A stretch of 23,623 bases of DNA from Baffinella frigidus (GCA_026770585.1 MU646374.1:465944-489566); one strand, 5' to 3'. Shown: positions 6,481 through 14,660, numbered from the stretch's first letter. Translations and numbers: made by a program. The notes: generated by a model not told the origin, from the sequence alone.

Positions 6481-6497
6481 CCTCGCCCTCTCTCTGG
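6375..6497. repeat. (TC)n tract
   Basis: TC repeats with a C-run and a GCGCGCGC interruption. On the minus strand this is GA DNA beginning about 20 bases after the coding-like exon at 6517-6615. Confidence 0.9.
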
Positions 6498-6516
6498 ATT
6501 GGAGGCGCCTGGGCAC

Positions 6517-6641
6517 CTTGAGGTTTTTCCACTCTGAGCCGTCCGCCTTGAGCCGCTCCTGAAAGTCCTTGATGTCTGCCGCGTCACAGTCCGTCGGCAC
6601 GAAGATCTTCACAAACTGCCACGCGACATTCGTGGGTTCAG
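6517..6641 (-). CDS. Coding-like exon of an unidentified minus-strand gene (B)
   Basis: The minus strand is open and reads EPTNVAWQFVKIFVPTDCDA then ADIKDFQERLKADGSEWKNLK. Acceptors are possible at 6642 (CCCAG) or at 6616 (GTGGCAG, phase 0). A donor AAG|GTGCCC follows NLK in phase 0. High third-position GC and fragment copies at 6304-6341, 5935-5960 and 6905-6957 argue that it is real coding sequence or was recently. I do not recognise the protein. In the duplicated copies the frame continues past the proposed donor, so the exon end is uncertain. Confidence 0.5.
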
Positions 6642-6825
6642 CTGGGAGAACACGCCAGGAAGGTGTGCCAACTTTCCTTCACACGAAAGTTGTACCACCT
6701 TGCTGAAATTTTGGGGGTTCTCTGGGGAGAATGTCCTCTCCGTTCCTGGAAGACACACTGGTTTAGGAGTTGGGGTTTTGGAGGTTAAGGCTTAAGAGTA
6801 ATACAGAAGAAGGAGAAGAAGATGA
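6642..6825. other. Interval with no recognisable feature
   Basis: Likely intron of the minus-strand gene. Toward 6770-6825 it becomes purine-rich on the plus strand (GGAGAAGAAGATGAAG). Confidence 0.4.
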
Positions 6826-7130
6826 AGATTAGGGGCTAGGGGTCAGGGGTCAGGGATGAGGGTTCAGGATTCAGGGTTGAGGGGTTAGAGGTTAGGGGGT
6901 AGGGTCCTTGATGTCTGCCCCGTCGCAGTCTGTCGGCAAAGATCTTGACACACTGATTTGGAGGTTTATGGTGTATGGTTTATGGTTTATGGTTTATGGT
7001 TTATGGTTCAGTGTTGGTTGTTTGAGGTTGCGTGGGGCTTAGTTTATTGGGATTGAGAGGCTAGGGGCTAGGGGCTAGGGGTTAGGGTTTAGGGGTTAGT
7101 GGTTAGGTGGTTGGGGTTGGGGGTTGAGGG
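6826..7130. repeat. Degenerate TTAGGG-like DNA with an exon fragment
   Basis: TTAGGGGCTAGGGGTCAGGGG-type variants and a GGTTTATGGTTTATGG run (6960-7005). On the minus strand this is C-rich. At 6905-6957 the minus strand contains CAGTGTGTCAAGATCTTT and GGCAGACATCAAGGA, a frameshifted copy of the start of the 6517-6615 exon (QFVKIF...ADIKD). Confidence 0.7.
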
Positions 7131-7204
7131 TTGAGAGTGTAAACCTTAAACGAGAAAGAGACAGGGGTCTTGTCAACGGGGTGGATAGAGTCGGCTGGGC
7201 GGCG

Positions 7205-7348
7205 AGACTCCCAGTCTATTTGGGCTCACCAAATTCTCACCAATTTGGTGAGCCCGGGCGCTCTTCATCCCCAAAGTTGACGGAGTTGTACCGCACTATT
7301 CTGACTATTCTCAACTTGAGAATAGTCGGCCAACGCGAGTTAGGGCTA
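7205..7348. mobile_element. W-family element, copy 1
   Basis: It shares TATTTGGGC, TTTGGTGAGCCCGGGC, CCAAAGTTGACGGA and TTGTACCGCAC with 10235-10414. It contains two perfect hairpins: 14-base arms at 7222-7235/7242-7255 and 12-base arms around 7315. Its end coincides with the stop codon of the neighbouring exon at 7349-7429. Confidence 0.6.
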
Positions 7349-7429
7349 GACCTCCTCGACGTTGCCCTCGTTCGCGAGTTTCACGAGCGTGTCCAGGCGC
7401 TCCTGCAGCGCCGCGTTCGTCGTCCGCAA
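7346..7429 (-). CDS. Coiled-coil-like exon of an unidentified minus-strand gene (A)
   Basis: After CCCACGGCAG the minus strand reads LRTTNAALQERLDTLVKLAN then EGNVEEV and TAG, 27 residues with a leucine-rich helical pattern. The TAG lies at the very edge of the W element, so the true end may have been altered by insertion; a donor GAG|GTCTAG is an alternative and would join in phase 0 to 6517-6615. Upstream exons would have to lie between 7430 and the MBF1 start. No family assigned. Confidence 0.45.
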   Translation of the reverse strand: MRTTNAALQERLDTLVKLANEGNVEEV

Positions 7430-7964
7430 CTGCCGTGGGGGTCCGCGTGCACGGGTGAGATCCGGGGGATCGGCCTGGTTCGTGGCGCCAGGCAGGACTC
7501 AGTGCGAAACCGGACGTGCAGTTTCGCACTGCGCGAACGAGGAGCCTGCACATAGTGCACTATCTGCCGTACGGGCGCGCCAAGTACGGGGACTGATCAG
7601 CACGAACATGGTGCCCTTCCAGAACCCCCAGTAGGCGAGCCTAGCCCCGCAATGAGAGCCCAGACAAGAAGAGAGCGTGCACACCGGCCCCGAGCACGAG
7701 AGCGTCGCCCTGACCGGGAAAAAAATGTCACATACAGACAGGCACATGCGTCTCGGGACTGGCAATCGACTGCATCGCATCAGGTGCTGCTGCGTACCGT
7801 CATATGCCCCCCTTTCCCGACGCCCCGGCGGATTCGATGCGAATCGATGGCAGAAAATGACTTTGCGAAGTTGACAGAATGTCCACTTTTGGCAGGGATT
7901 CCCCTTTTGCCGATCAAACTCGCCCCCCCCTCACCTCGCAAGAGAACCCCCCCTGCAAACAAAC
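7430..7964. promoter_or_regulatory. Upstream region of MBF1, possibly a divergent promoter
   Basis: This 535-base stretch separates a minus-strand exon from the plus-strand MBF1 start. It contains a hairpin with perfect 10-base arms (AGTGCGAAAC / GTTTCGCACT, 7501-7530). The minus strand at about 7590-7650 reads AYWGFWKGTMFVLISP, which may be a short exon. No TATA box is convincing. Confidence 0.35.
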
Positions 7965-10900
7965 ATGTCCGGATTTGGTGGCCAAGACTGGGAGCCCGTT
8001 GTGCTCCGCAAGTAAGTCCCGCTCCCTCGCCGCCCTTTCTCCCCGCGGGCGCCCGTCCCCAAAGAAGCGAGTTGCTTGCTGATATTTTGAACACACAAAC
8101 GAGCGGGAACGTGCAGGTTGCGCTGCCTCGCACAATGCAACTGCGGGGACACGCGCAGTATGCCGCGGCCCCTTTGTCACGCGTAGACGCGTTGGTGCAA
8201 GCGCGCGCTGGGTGCGCGGAGCTGGGAGGCAGGTTTTGACCATTTCGAGCTGACGCAACGCATGTGTGCCCGCAGGGGTCCCGCGCCCGGCAGCGGTCCC
8301 CAGGGCCCCAAGGGTGAGTACCCCTCTTCCCCGGCGTTTGCGTGACGCCTTTGCGTACGCCACAGCGCATGTCTGACGCGCTTTCGCTCCGACAGGCGGC
8401 ACCTCGAGGATGACTTCCGCGGGCGTAGATATCCGTCACCTTGAGGACGATGACTCGGACGCGCCCATGAAGCTGCCCACCGCGTCCCTGGATCTCCGAA
8501 TCGCGATCGCTCAGGCGCGGCAGGTGCACGCGCCGCCCCGCCCCGCGTTCGCGCAGTGCAGCGTCCTTGCCGCCCATCCCACCATGCCCCGCTGTTGGTT
8601 CGCAGGGACAGGCTGTCGAAGTTTCGCCCGGAGGGAAGGAAGAGACCTTCATCAGAAACCCTCGACTGCAGGGTAGTCAGCATACGGTATCGGACCAAGC
8701 GCGCACCTCACGCACACGGCACCCTGCTGTGCGTGAGGCTGCTGCCTAGGGACCCTACAGTAGGCCAATACCTAGGTCTCTACGGTGGTCCTAGGGGGGG
8801 GGGGGGAGCTCCTTGTGAGCGAGGTACCCCTGTATTGGATACACTCGCGGAAGAGCGCAAGCTCGTCCACGGCCTCGCCCGAAAACAGTCCAAGAACGTC
8901 CGTGCGCCTCTTCTTTGAACCAGTGAAGGAAGAGACCTCCATCAGAAACCCTCGACTGCAGGCAAGTTAGCATCAGGTATGGAGGCACCCTGTGGTGCGT
9001 GTGGCTGATGCGCGGAAGAGATCAAGCCCGTGCGCCCCGGAAACATAGTCTTGGCGGGAATCATCACCCTGGAAACACTCCAAGAACGCCCGTGCGCCTC
9101 ATGCCTCGCACGAACATCGTGAAGCACCCCCGATTAAATCAGCCCCAAGACCCCACGGTACCACTTTTGCTCTGAGACTCGACGTTTTTCCCAGTGGGCA
9201 GCAAGCCGCGCCCACCCATGCGCCCTGAGACCCTACGGTAGGCCGTCCGTAGGGACATGGCGGTTTCCCTACGTAAATCTCAAGCGCATCTCGCCCCGAA
9301 AACAGGCCAAGACACCCTCGATTGCAGTGTAGTTAGATACGGTATGTGCACCGCACCCACGCCTCACCGGGAAGTGTGCTGGGGGCTGCTGCGCGGGAGA
9401 GCTGACCCCAGTGCGTCTCGCTCCGAAAACCTCGTCCCACCTGTCCATCTGGCGTACAGCGGTCGTGTTAGACAATTTAGTTAACCTCGTTTCCACCCGA
9501 AAACAGGCCAAGAACCTGTCGCAGAAGGAACTTGGAGCGAAGCTGATGATTCCCGCCAAGACCATTCAGGCGCGCCCCGCCCCCTTACTGGAAACTCAGG
9601 GCTGGTATTGTTCGGCGGAAGCTCAAACACCAGTGGTGTTTCCATGAGGCAGAGCTCTGCTGCCATGAAGCAGAGCTCTGCTGCCTCTGCTACTCTGCAG
9701 GCCATATCAAAAGACGTCATGGGAGGCCTACGGTTGAGTGGGAGGAGAGCGGCGCGCTCCTGCCTGGTACATCTCGGGTTGAGTGCTGCAGCGTGCCAGG
9801 TTATGCAGGGTGGTCAGTCACGGGTGCGGCACACCACTGTGGAGCTGTGTTCGGCCAACAACAATCAAAAACACTTGACTGCGGAGCTCCACAGTAGCTG
9901 TGGAGTTCCACAGTCCAGTGCTTTGATTGTTGATGGCCGAAGATTTGGACCAGGGGTTTCAGGAGATGTTAATAGGGTAACGGCCTGAAAATGGAGTAGT
10001 TAGGCCTACGGCATTGCCTAGGACCTCCTACCGTAGGCCGAGACTTTTTGGTCCTAGGATCCCTCGGCCTACAGTAGGAGATCCTAGGCAATGCCGTATG
10101 CCTAACTACCCCATTTTCAGGCCGTTAGCCTATAAATGTGGGGGGGGTTGTCTTCAACTATCCATGCCTGCACATAGGTACCTCGACTACAAGGTGTCTG
10201 GGCTGCGTGCCTGCACCGATTCAGTCCTCCTAGCTCTGTCTTCTAGACCGAGACTATTTGGGCCCACCAAAATATTTGGGCTAACCCATTTGGTGAGCCC
10301 GGGCTCTTTAAAATTGGTGAGCCCGAGCTCTTTTCCGCTCCAAAGTTGACGGATTTGTACCGCACGCCCAGCCTGTCAACTTAAGAACATTCGGTCAACC
10401 CGAGTGAGGCAGAGCTAGAACCCCGCCCTGCAACTCCAGAAAATGTGTTACCGTACTTGAGGTTCGAAGCGCCCGCATGCGGTTCTATGGGTACGATGTA
10501 ATTCTGGCATTCCGTAGGGTGCCACGGTATGCAATACGGCAGAGGGTGATACATAATTCCGGAATTAGGTTGACTCCGGAATTAGGTTGGCTACGCGTAG
10601 CCTCAAGATCATGCTAGGAGCGCGACTTGGATGGCTGGGTTCTGAGAGGAATCCTCGCCATCGCCCTCAAACTCCACCCCCCGCCTCCCCCCTCCCCCTT
10701 TTAACCACGACGCGGGCTGCGAAGGGATTTCGTGAATCATCCATAGGCGAATCATCCATAGGAACCTACAGTAGGCAATACCGTAGGGACATAGTCTGGT
10801 CCCGCGGATATCCTAAACGGTTCTTGGTCAGAATCCGGCAAACATATTCGTAGCCCGCTGTGTAACGCTGTGTAACAAAGGCCTCTCTCTCTCTCGCTCT

Positions 10901-11464
10901 CTCTCTCGCTCTCTCTCTCTTTCGGTCTCGCTCTCTCTCTCTCGCGCGCTCTCTCTCTCACACACACACACGATTATGAGGCGGCCTACACCGCCCTTGG
11001 GGGTGGTCCTAAGCAACCCCAAACCCTACACCCTACACCCTACACCCTACACCCTACACTACACCCCACACCCTACATCCTACACCCTACACCCTACACC
11101 CTACACCCTCAGCCCAGACCCTAAACCCTACACCCTAAACCCTAAACTCTAACCCCTAAACCCTAAACAGGATTACGAGGCGGGCAAGGCGATCCCGAAC
11201 AACGGGCTCATCGCCAAGATGGTAAACCCTAGACCCTAAACCCCAACTCTAAACCCTAACTCTAAACCCTAAACCCTAAACCCTAAACCCTAAACCCTAA
11301 ACCCTAAACCCTAAACCCCAAACCCTAAACCCCAACCCCTAAACCCTAAACCCTAAACCCCAACCCCTAAACCCTAAACCCTAAACCCTAAACCCTAAAC
11401 CCCAAACCCAAACCAGGAGCGCGCGCTGGGTTGCAAGCTCCCGCGCGTCCCCAAGGCCAAGTAA
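7965..11464 (+). CDS. MBF1: Multiprotein bridging factor 1 (MBF1/EDF1), six exons
   Basis: MBF1 is a conserved eukaryotic protein that links transcription factors to TBP and acts at collided ribosomes. Exons: 7965-8011, 8276-8313, 8396-8523, 9507-9569, 11171-11221, 11417-11464; total 124 codons plus TAA. Residues 1-16 (MSGFGGQDWEPVVLRK) are the family N-terminus. Residues 70-124 form the Cro-type HTH and tail: RQAKNLSQKELGAKL, IPAKTIQDYEAGKAIPNN, then MERALGCKLP and a lysine-containing end. The middle is about 20 residues shorter than in plants and animals (roughly 140-150 aa). The start has A at -3 (ACAAACATG). Introns 1, 2, 3 and 5 are GT-AG, with GTAAGT, GTGAGT, GTGCAC and GTAAAC donors. 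Intron 4 would start GC (CAG|GCGCGC). All joins keep frame. Introns 3-5 are swollen by repeats, and intron 5 is telomere-like throughout. The identity is firm; expression is not shown. Confidence 0.93.
8524..9506 (+). other. MBF1 intron 3: repeated decoys of its own 3' splice site
   Basis: The true acceptor context is CCCGAAAACAG|GCCAAGAAC (9497-9515). Near copies lie upstream in the same intron at 8878-8898, 9070-9085 and 9295-9312. A second motif, AACCCTCGACTGCAGG followed by TAGTCAGCATACGGTA, recurs at 8657, 8949 and, diverged, 9314. The intron therefore seems to have grown by tandem duplication of about 190-300 bases that included the exon edge. An inverted scrap of exon 4 (reverse complement of ATGATTCCCGCCAAGAC) lies at about 9049-9065. 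Confidence 0.65.
8744..8834. mobile_element. K-family MITE, copy 1, left end lost
   Basis: It contains the family core (GGACCCTACAGTAGGCC, GGTGGTCCTAGG, a G-run) and the intact right terminus TGTGAGCGAGGTACCCCTG before TA. The left inverted repeat is missing. It sits in MBF1 intron 3. Confidence 0.7.
9850..9941. repeat. Imperfect palindrome in MBF1 intron 4
   Basis: TTCGGCCAACAACAATCAAA pairs with TTTGATTGTTGATGGCCGAA; the centre is GGAGCTCCACAG / CTGTGGAGTTCC. No coding. It could be a small foldback element. Confidence 0.7.
9978..10127. mobile_element. V-family palindromic element in MBF1 intron 4
   Basis: Near-perfect 150-base inverted repeat. The left arm starts TAACGGCCTGAAAATGG and the right arm ends CCATTTTCAGGCCGTTA. 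The interior carries CCTAGGA and CCTACCGTAGG, the core motif also found in the K and T families. TA or TAA at the ends may be the target duplication. Confidence 0.75.
10235..10414. mobile_element. W-family element, copy 2
   Basis: Homologous to 7205-7348: TATTTGGGC, TTTGGTGAGCCCGGGC, CCAAAGTTGACGGA and TTGTACCGCAC in the same order. It ends GAGGCAGAGCTAG, the Z-family terminus, and starts near CTAGCTCTG (10229), so W and Z may share ends. Inside MBF1 intron 4. From 10415 to 10870 nothing is recognised except short CCTACAGTAGG-type palindromes (10765-10795) and two GAATTAGGTTG units (10560-10590). Confidence 0.6.
10881..10975 (+). repeat. (TC)n tract in MBF1 intron 4
   Basis: TCTCTC with CGCTC interruptions and a final (CA)n. 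It lies on the sense strand between the elements and the telomere-like run before exon 5. Confidence 0.9.
11010..11170 (+). repeat. Telomere-like end of MBF1 intron 4
   Basis: CCCTACA units grade into CCCTAAA units and end CCCTAAACAG directly at the exon 5 acceptor, so the last telomere-like unit supplies the AG and a CTAAAC branch-point-like sequence. Confidence 0.85.
11222..11416 (+). repeat. MBF1 intron 5, composed of telomere-like repeats
   Basis: The intron starts GTAAACCCTAGACCCTAAAC and ends CCCAAACCCAAACCAG. Nearly all 195 bases are CCCTAAA or one-base variants (CCCCAAA, CTCTAAA). It lies between codons for LIAKM and ERALG of MBF1 in phase 0. Donor, branch-like CTAAAC and acceptor are all provided by the repeat itself. 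Confidence 0.9.
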
Positions 11465-11601
11465 GCGCTCACTTCTCGTGTGTGAGGCACATCACCCCTT
11501 GCGGTCGGCGCAGAGGCTCTCCCGGATCAGCGCTGATTCGGGGGGTGCCTCTGTAGCTAGCTACGGGGTGCCCACGAGCGGGCGTCCCATCCGAAGCTGG
11601 C

Positions 11602-11706
11602 TATCCCTCAAGTGCCCAGTAGGCTCATACGCCCTACCGTAGGGCCCTAGGACCTGCCTAAGACCTCTTGGCCGCCAAATTTGGCGGCATGGGCACTTAA
11701 GGGATA
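11602..11706. mobile_element. T-family MITE, copy 1
   Basis: Terminal inverted repeats TCCCTCAAGTG / CACTTAAGGGA with TA on both sides; interior CCTACCGTAGGGCCCTAGGACC and a short GCCGCCAAATTTGGCGGC hairpin. About 105 bases, no coding. It lies just 3' of the MBF1 stop. Confidence 0.85.
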
Positions 11707-11784
11707 GCGAATGAAGATGCCTCTCACGGGCCGCGCGTGGGGGTCGCTTCGCGGGCGCAGTCTCGGACGAACCCTCTTTTCAAT

Positions 11785-11960
11785 CCCAAGGCGGGCCCGT
11801 CCTCGGAATGCAGGCCGCTACAGCTGTAGGCCCGCCTCGGAATGCCTCGACATTCCGAGGCGGGTCTACTGGAGGCCTGTCCGCTCAGGCGCGGCGGGGT
11901 GTGTGTGAAGCGCCCCCTGCCGTGGCTGGGGGTCGATCTAACGGCCCGAGGCGGGCTCGT
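11785..11960. repeat. GAGGCGGGC-rich small palindromes
   Basis: CCTCGGAATG / CATTCCGAGG form a hairpin at about 11836-11862, and GGCGGGCC, GCCCGCCTCGG and GAGGCGGGCTCGT recur to 11960. GAGGCGGGCTCGT also lies in the long palindrome at 18660-18756. Confidence 0.6.
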
Positions 11961-11962
11961 TC

Positions 11963-12082
11963 TACAGGGGTGCCTCGCTCATAAGAAACTGCCCCCACCT
12001 AGGACCACCATAGGGCCCGAGGCATAGGCCTACTGTAGTGTCCTAGGGGGGGGCGGTTGCTTATGAGCGAGGTAACCCTGTA
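11963..12082. mobile_element. K-family MITE, copy 2
   Basis: Ends CAGGGGTGCCTCGCTCATAA and TTATGAGCGAGGTAACCCTG between TA dinucleotides, with the family core CCTAGGACCACCATAGGGCC. Slightly diverged. Confidence 0.85.
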
Positions 12083-12114
12083 GGCTGGGCGCCTCGCAGG
12101 GTCGGGGGGAGGGC

Positions 12115-12300
12115 GCGCTGGGGTGCGTGTGTTGCAACAATAAAATGTCTCTCCCATGCGGGATGGTCTTACCATGGTCAAGGGGTGCTTGTGTTGCATG
12201 AAACGTCTCTCCCATGCTTCAGGGTCTTGCCAGGGCCAAGGGGTGCTTGTGTTGCAACAGTAAAATGTCTCTCCCATGCGAGATGGTGTGAAATGCACGG
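12115..12300 (+). repeat. Three tandem ~59-base units
   Basis: Each unit contains GGTGCTTGTGTTGCA and GTCTCTCCCATGC. Two units contain AATAAAATG or GTAAAATG. Reading frames across them repeat the same short peptide and are not taken as a gene. Confidence 0.8.
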
Positions 12301-12338
12301 GGGTTCCTCGCGAGAAATGACACGCACCACCCTGGGGG

Positions 12339-12459
12339 TACAGGGGTACCTCGCTCATAAGAAACTTACCCCCCCCTAGGACCACCATAGGGCCCTAGGC
12401 ATAGGCCTACTGTAGGGTCCTAGGGGGGGGCGTTTTCTTATGAGCGAGGTACCCCTGTA
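12339..12459. mobile_element. K-family MITE, copy 3 (best preserved)
   Basis: CAGGGGTACCTCGCTCATAA at the left and its reverse complement at the right, flanked by TA. The interior reads CCTAGGACCACCATAGGGCC, CTAGGCATAGGCCTACTGTA and GGGTCCTAGG. About 120 bases, no coding. TA duplication and short ends are typical of Tc1/mariner-type MITEs. Its right TA is shared with the next element. Confidence 0.9.
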
Positions 12460-12555
12460 TCCCTTAAGTGGCGAGCTGGTCAAACTTGACCAGCAAGAGG
12501 TCCTCGGCTGGTCCTAGGGCCCTACAGTAGGGCGTATGAGCCTACTCGCCTGGGG
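12458..12555. mobile_element. T-family MITE, copy 2, right end lost
   Basis: It starts TATCCCTTAAGTGGCGAG, has GGTCAAACTTGACC, CCTCGGCTGGTCCTAGGGCC and CCTACAGTAGGGCGTATGAG, then breaks off. It abuts K copy 3. Confidence 0.75.
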
Positions 12556-12576
12556 GCATACAGCAGGGCGTTTCCT

Positions 12577-12698
12577 TACAGGGGTACCTCGCTAATAAGA
12601 AAGTGCCCCCCCCCCTAGGATCACCATAGGGCCCTAAGCATAGGCGTACTGTAGGATCCTGGGGGGGGGCGGTTTCTTGTGAGCGAGGTACCCCTGTA
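12577..12698. mobile_element. K-family MITE, copy 4, with a long flanking repeat
   Basis: Standard K ends. TACAGCAGGGCGTTTCCTTA stands immediately to the left and TACAGCAGGGCCTTTCCTTA immediately to the right, so about 19 bases are repeated directly around the element, more than the usual TA. Confidence 0.85.
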
Positions 12699-12753
12699 CA
12701 GCAGGGCCTTTCCTTAGGAGCCTGCGAGCGGTGTATGTGCCCTTTTTCACTGG

Positions 12754-12871
12754 TACAGGGGTACCTCGCTCATAAGAAAGTGCCACCGCCTAGGACCCTG
12801 CAGTAGGCCTATGCCCAGGGCCCTGCGGTGGTCCTAGGGGGTGGGGTTCTTGTGAGCAAGGAACCCCTGTA
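12754..12871. mobile_element. K-family MITE, copy 5 (opposite orientation)
   Basis: Standard ends between TA dinucleotides; the interior is reversed relative to copies 2-4 (CCTAGGACCCTGCAGTAGGC first). Confidence 0.85.
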
Positions 12872-12960
12872 ACCTCTGTAGCTGAGCGCTCCACGCTGCA
12901 GAGCGCATCGCCCGTGCAACGGTTTGTCCCCTTCCACACAGAAATGGTGAAGTAGCTTAT

Positions 12961-13066
12961 TATCCCTTACGTGCCCAGGTAGTCAAATTTGACCACCAAG
13001 AGGTCCTAGGCAGGTCCTAGGACCCTGCGGTAGGGCGTATGAGCCTACTGGTCACTTTAAGGGATA
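12961..13066. mobile_element. T-family MITE, copy 3
   Basis: TATCCCTTACGTG to CACTTTAAGGGATA, interior GGTCCTAGGCAGGTCCTAGG and CCTGCGGTAGGGCGTATGAG. Just upstream, 12898-12957 reads SASPVQRFVPFHTEMVK and stop on the plus strand, a possible but unsupported terminal exon. Confidence 0.85.
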
Positions 13067-13092
13067 GAAGATCTTCTTAACCAGGTGGTACC

Positions 13093-13257
13093 ATCCTTTA
13101 GGTCCATTAGGTTTTGATTTCTCCCAACATATGCCAACGACACGCTGTTCCGTAGAAGGGATCTGCAGAGAAAGCATTTTTTGCTTTCGGATCGCGTTTC
13201 GCTCTCCAGTGCAGAGGCTCGTGAAGAGGGGAATACAGGGTGGCTCTGTTGGGGTGT
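13093..13257 (+). repeat. X-family dispersed repeat, copy 1
   Basis: It starts CTTTAGGTCCATTAGG, contains CTCCCAACATATGCCAACGA, GCTTTCGGATCGCG and CTCTCCAGTGCAGAGGCTCG, and ends near GGGGTGT. Copies lie at 14503-14660 and, inverted, 21673-21834. The head resembles the Y repeats at 18973 and 19281. No coding identified. Confidence 0.8.
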
Positions 13258-13416
13258 AAGCATGCACCCGACAGTTTTTTTTCATTCGTAACCCCCCAAC
13301 AGATCGGTTGCGTTCGTAACAGCCCCCGCTTCCCAGTAACAAGTCAAGGTGTTACTCGCGATTAAGGACACCATGTAAGGACACGCACCGGGTTTTGAAG
13401 TGTGGACTTTAATAAA

Positions 13417-14250
13417 TCAAGGACCGCTTTTTTTCTGCGTGTCTGATTTTAAGGACCGCACACCGACCCTTTTCCCCGGGACCTTATTCCCAAAGACCGC
13501 GTTTGCCCAGTTTTGGGCAAACAATTTCGTGTCTTCCACACAATCTTCGCTCCAGCTCGGGCTCGGGCGGGTGCGGAGCAGGACGTTCTCGAGAAACGGA
13601 CCGACGATTGCTAGGGGGGCAGGGCGGCCCCTCCTCGGCCACGTGTCTGGAGCGTGTCCGAATTTGTCTGGAGGTTGTGTGGATTTGTTTGGACTTGTCG
13701 GGTGCGTGTCTGCAGGGTGTCTGGATTTATCTGGTGGCCAAGGCAGCCGGGGCGCTTGGTCTTGAATGTCCGTGGGATCCTTGAGGCTCCGCGGTGCGCG
13801 GGGCTCCTGGTTCTGTGCCATCCCCGGGGACAAGGACAACCGCCGTGTCCGGTCGGGGGAGGGAGCTTCCTCTGCTCCCTGCTGAACATGCGGCTTCTCC
13901 CCACCGCCCCTCGGCTGCTCCCGCAACACCCGTGTTATCTCAAAAGGCGTCGTGGTTTCCCACGCACCCACTTCCTGAACGACAACATCCCCCATTCTCG
14001 GAACCGACCCCGGGTCCATGATGGTGCCGCTGCGTGTGGGCGTGGTCGTGCGTTTCGAGGAGCGGTCGGTCCAGCTGCGGCTGGTCGATACTTCGATACC
14101 CGCACGGAACAGCGGAATCTCGTTCGGGCGTTCGTACAGGTCCTCGTCTGGGTCCTCGTCGGGGTTGTCCATGGAGGTCTTGGCGCGGCGCGGGAGCCGC
14201 ATGGACGCAGCGGCTCGTCGTTGCGGGATCGCAGTAAGGATCGAGGACAT
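13417..14250 (-). CDS. Hypothetical intronless gene, 277 codons
   Basis: A single open frame from ATG at 14250 (A at -3) to TGA at 13417. The N-terminus is MSSILTAIPQRRAAASMRLP; an acidic NPDEDPDEDLYERPNE follows around residue 30. Residues about 120-230 are rich in P, R, S and K and partly repetitive (KSRHPADTHP, NKSTQPPDKF). The C-terminal part contains WSEDCVEDTKLFAQNWANAV. No signal peptide or membrane segment and no family recognised. Third positions are GC-rich early on. The gene lies between two X repeats, and TTAAGGACCGC motifs occur at both ends (13452 and 14846). It could be a real disordered protein or chance in GC-rich DNA. Confidence 0.45.
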   Translation of the reverse strand: MSSILTAIPQRRAAASMRLPRRAKTSMDNPDEDPDEDLYERPNEIPLFRAGIEVSTSRSWTDRSSKRTTTPTRSGTIMDPGSVPRMGDVVVQEVGAWETTTPFEITRVLREQPRGGGEKPHVQQGAEEAPSPDRTRRLSLSPGMAQNQEPRAPRSLKDPTDIQDQAPRLPWPPDKSRHPADTHPTSPNKSTQPPDKFGHAPDTWPRRGRPAPLAIVGPFLENVLLRTRPSPSWSEDCVEDTKLFAQNWANAVFGNKVPGKRVGVRSLKSDTQKKSGP

Positions 14251-14502
14251 GCTGCCAGACGCTCTTTCGATGAAGGCACAGGTCGCAAAAAAAAAATGAA
14301 CTTTTACATTTTGACCAGAACGACATTTGTAATTTAGTGACTGAGTGGGACGTGACCAGCGAAATCGAAACCAGAGAAATTAAAACCTAAAGGACCTAAA
14401 GAACCAGCTGATTCAGAGGTGTGTAGTAATTTTCACCGTGAGAAAGGATGCCTGATTCCCGCGCTCGAAGACGTCGCGCACCTGCGCGCATACTGTTGAC
14501 AC

Positions 14503-14660
14503 CTGTAGGTCCTTGAGGTTTTTAATTTCGCCGAACATATGCCAACGACACACCCTTCCGTAGAAAGGACTGCTGGGAAAGCATTTGTGCTTTCGGATCG
14601 CGATTAGCTCTCCAGTGCAGAGGCTCGCGAAGAGGGGATAAAGGGTTGGTTCTTTTGGTT
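14503..14660 (+). repeat. X-family dispersed repeat, copy 2
   Basis: GTAGGTCCTTGAGG, CGAACATATGCCAACGACAC, GCTTTCGGATCGCG and CTCTCCAGTGCAGAGGCTCG in the same order as copy 1. A tail fragment in opposite orientation (AAAACCTAAAGGACCTAAAG) lies at 14383-14402. Confidence 0.8.

Noticed and set aside
12115-12300. Small gene with repeated MGETFYCCNT on the minus strand
   Set aside because: It is the translation of the three 59-base tandem units; no other coding sign.
12898-12957. Terminal exon SASPVQRFVPFHTEMVK
   Set aside because: Short, between two MITEs, and no partner exon; not strong enough to call.
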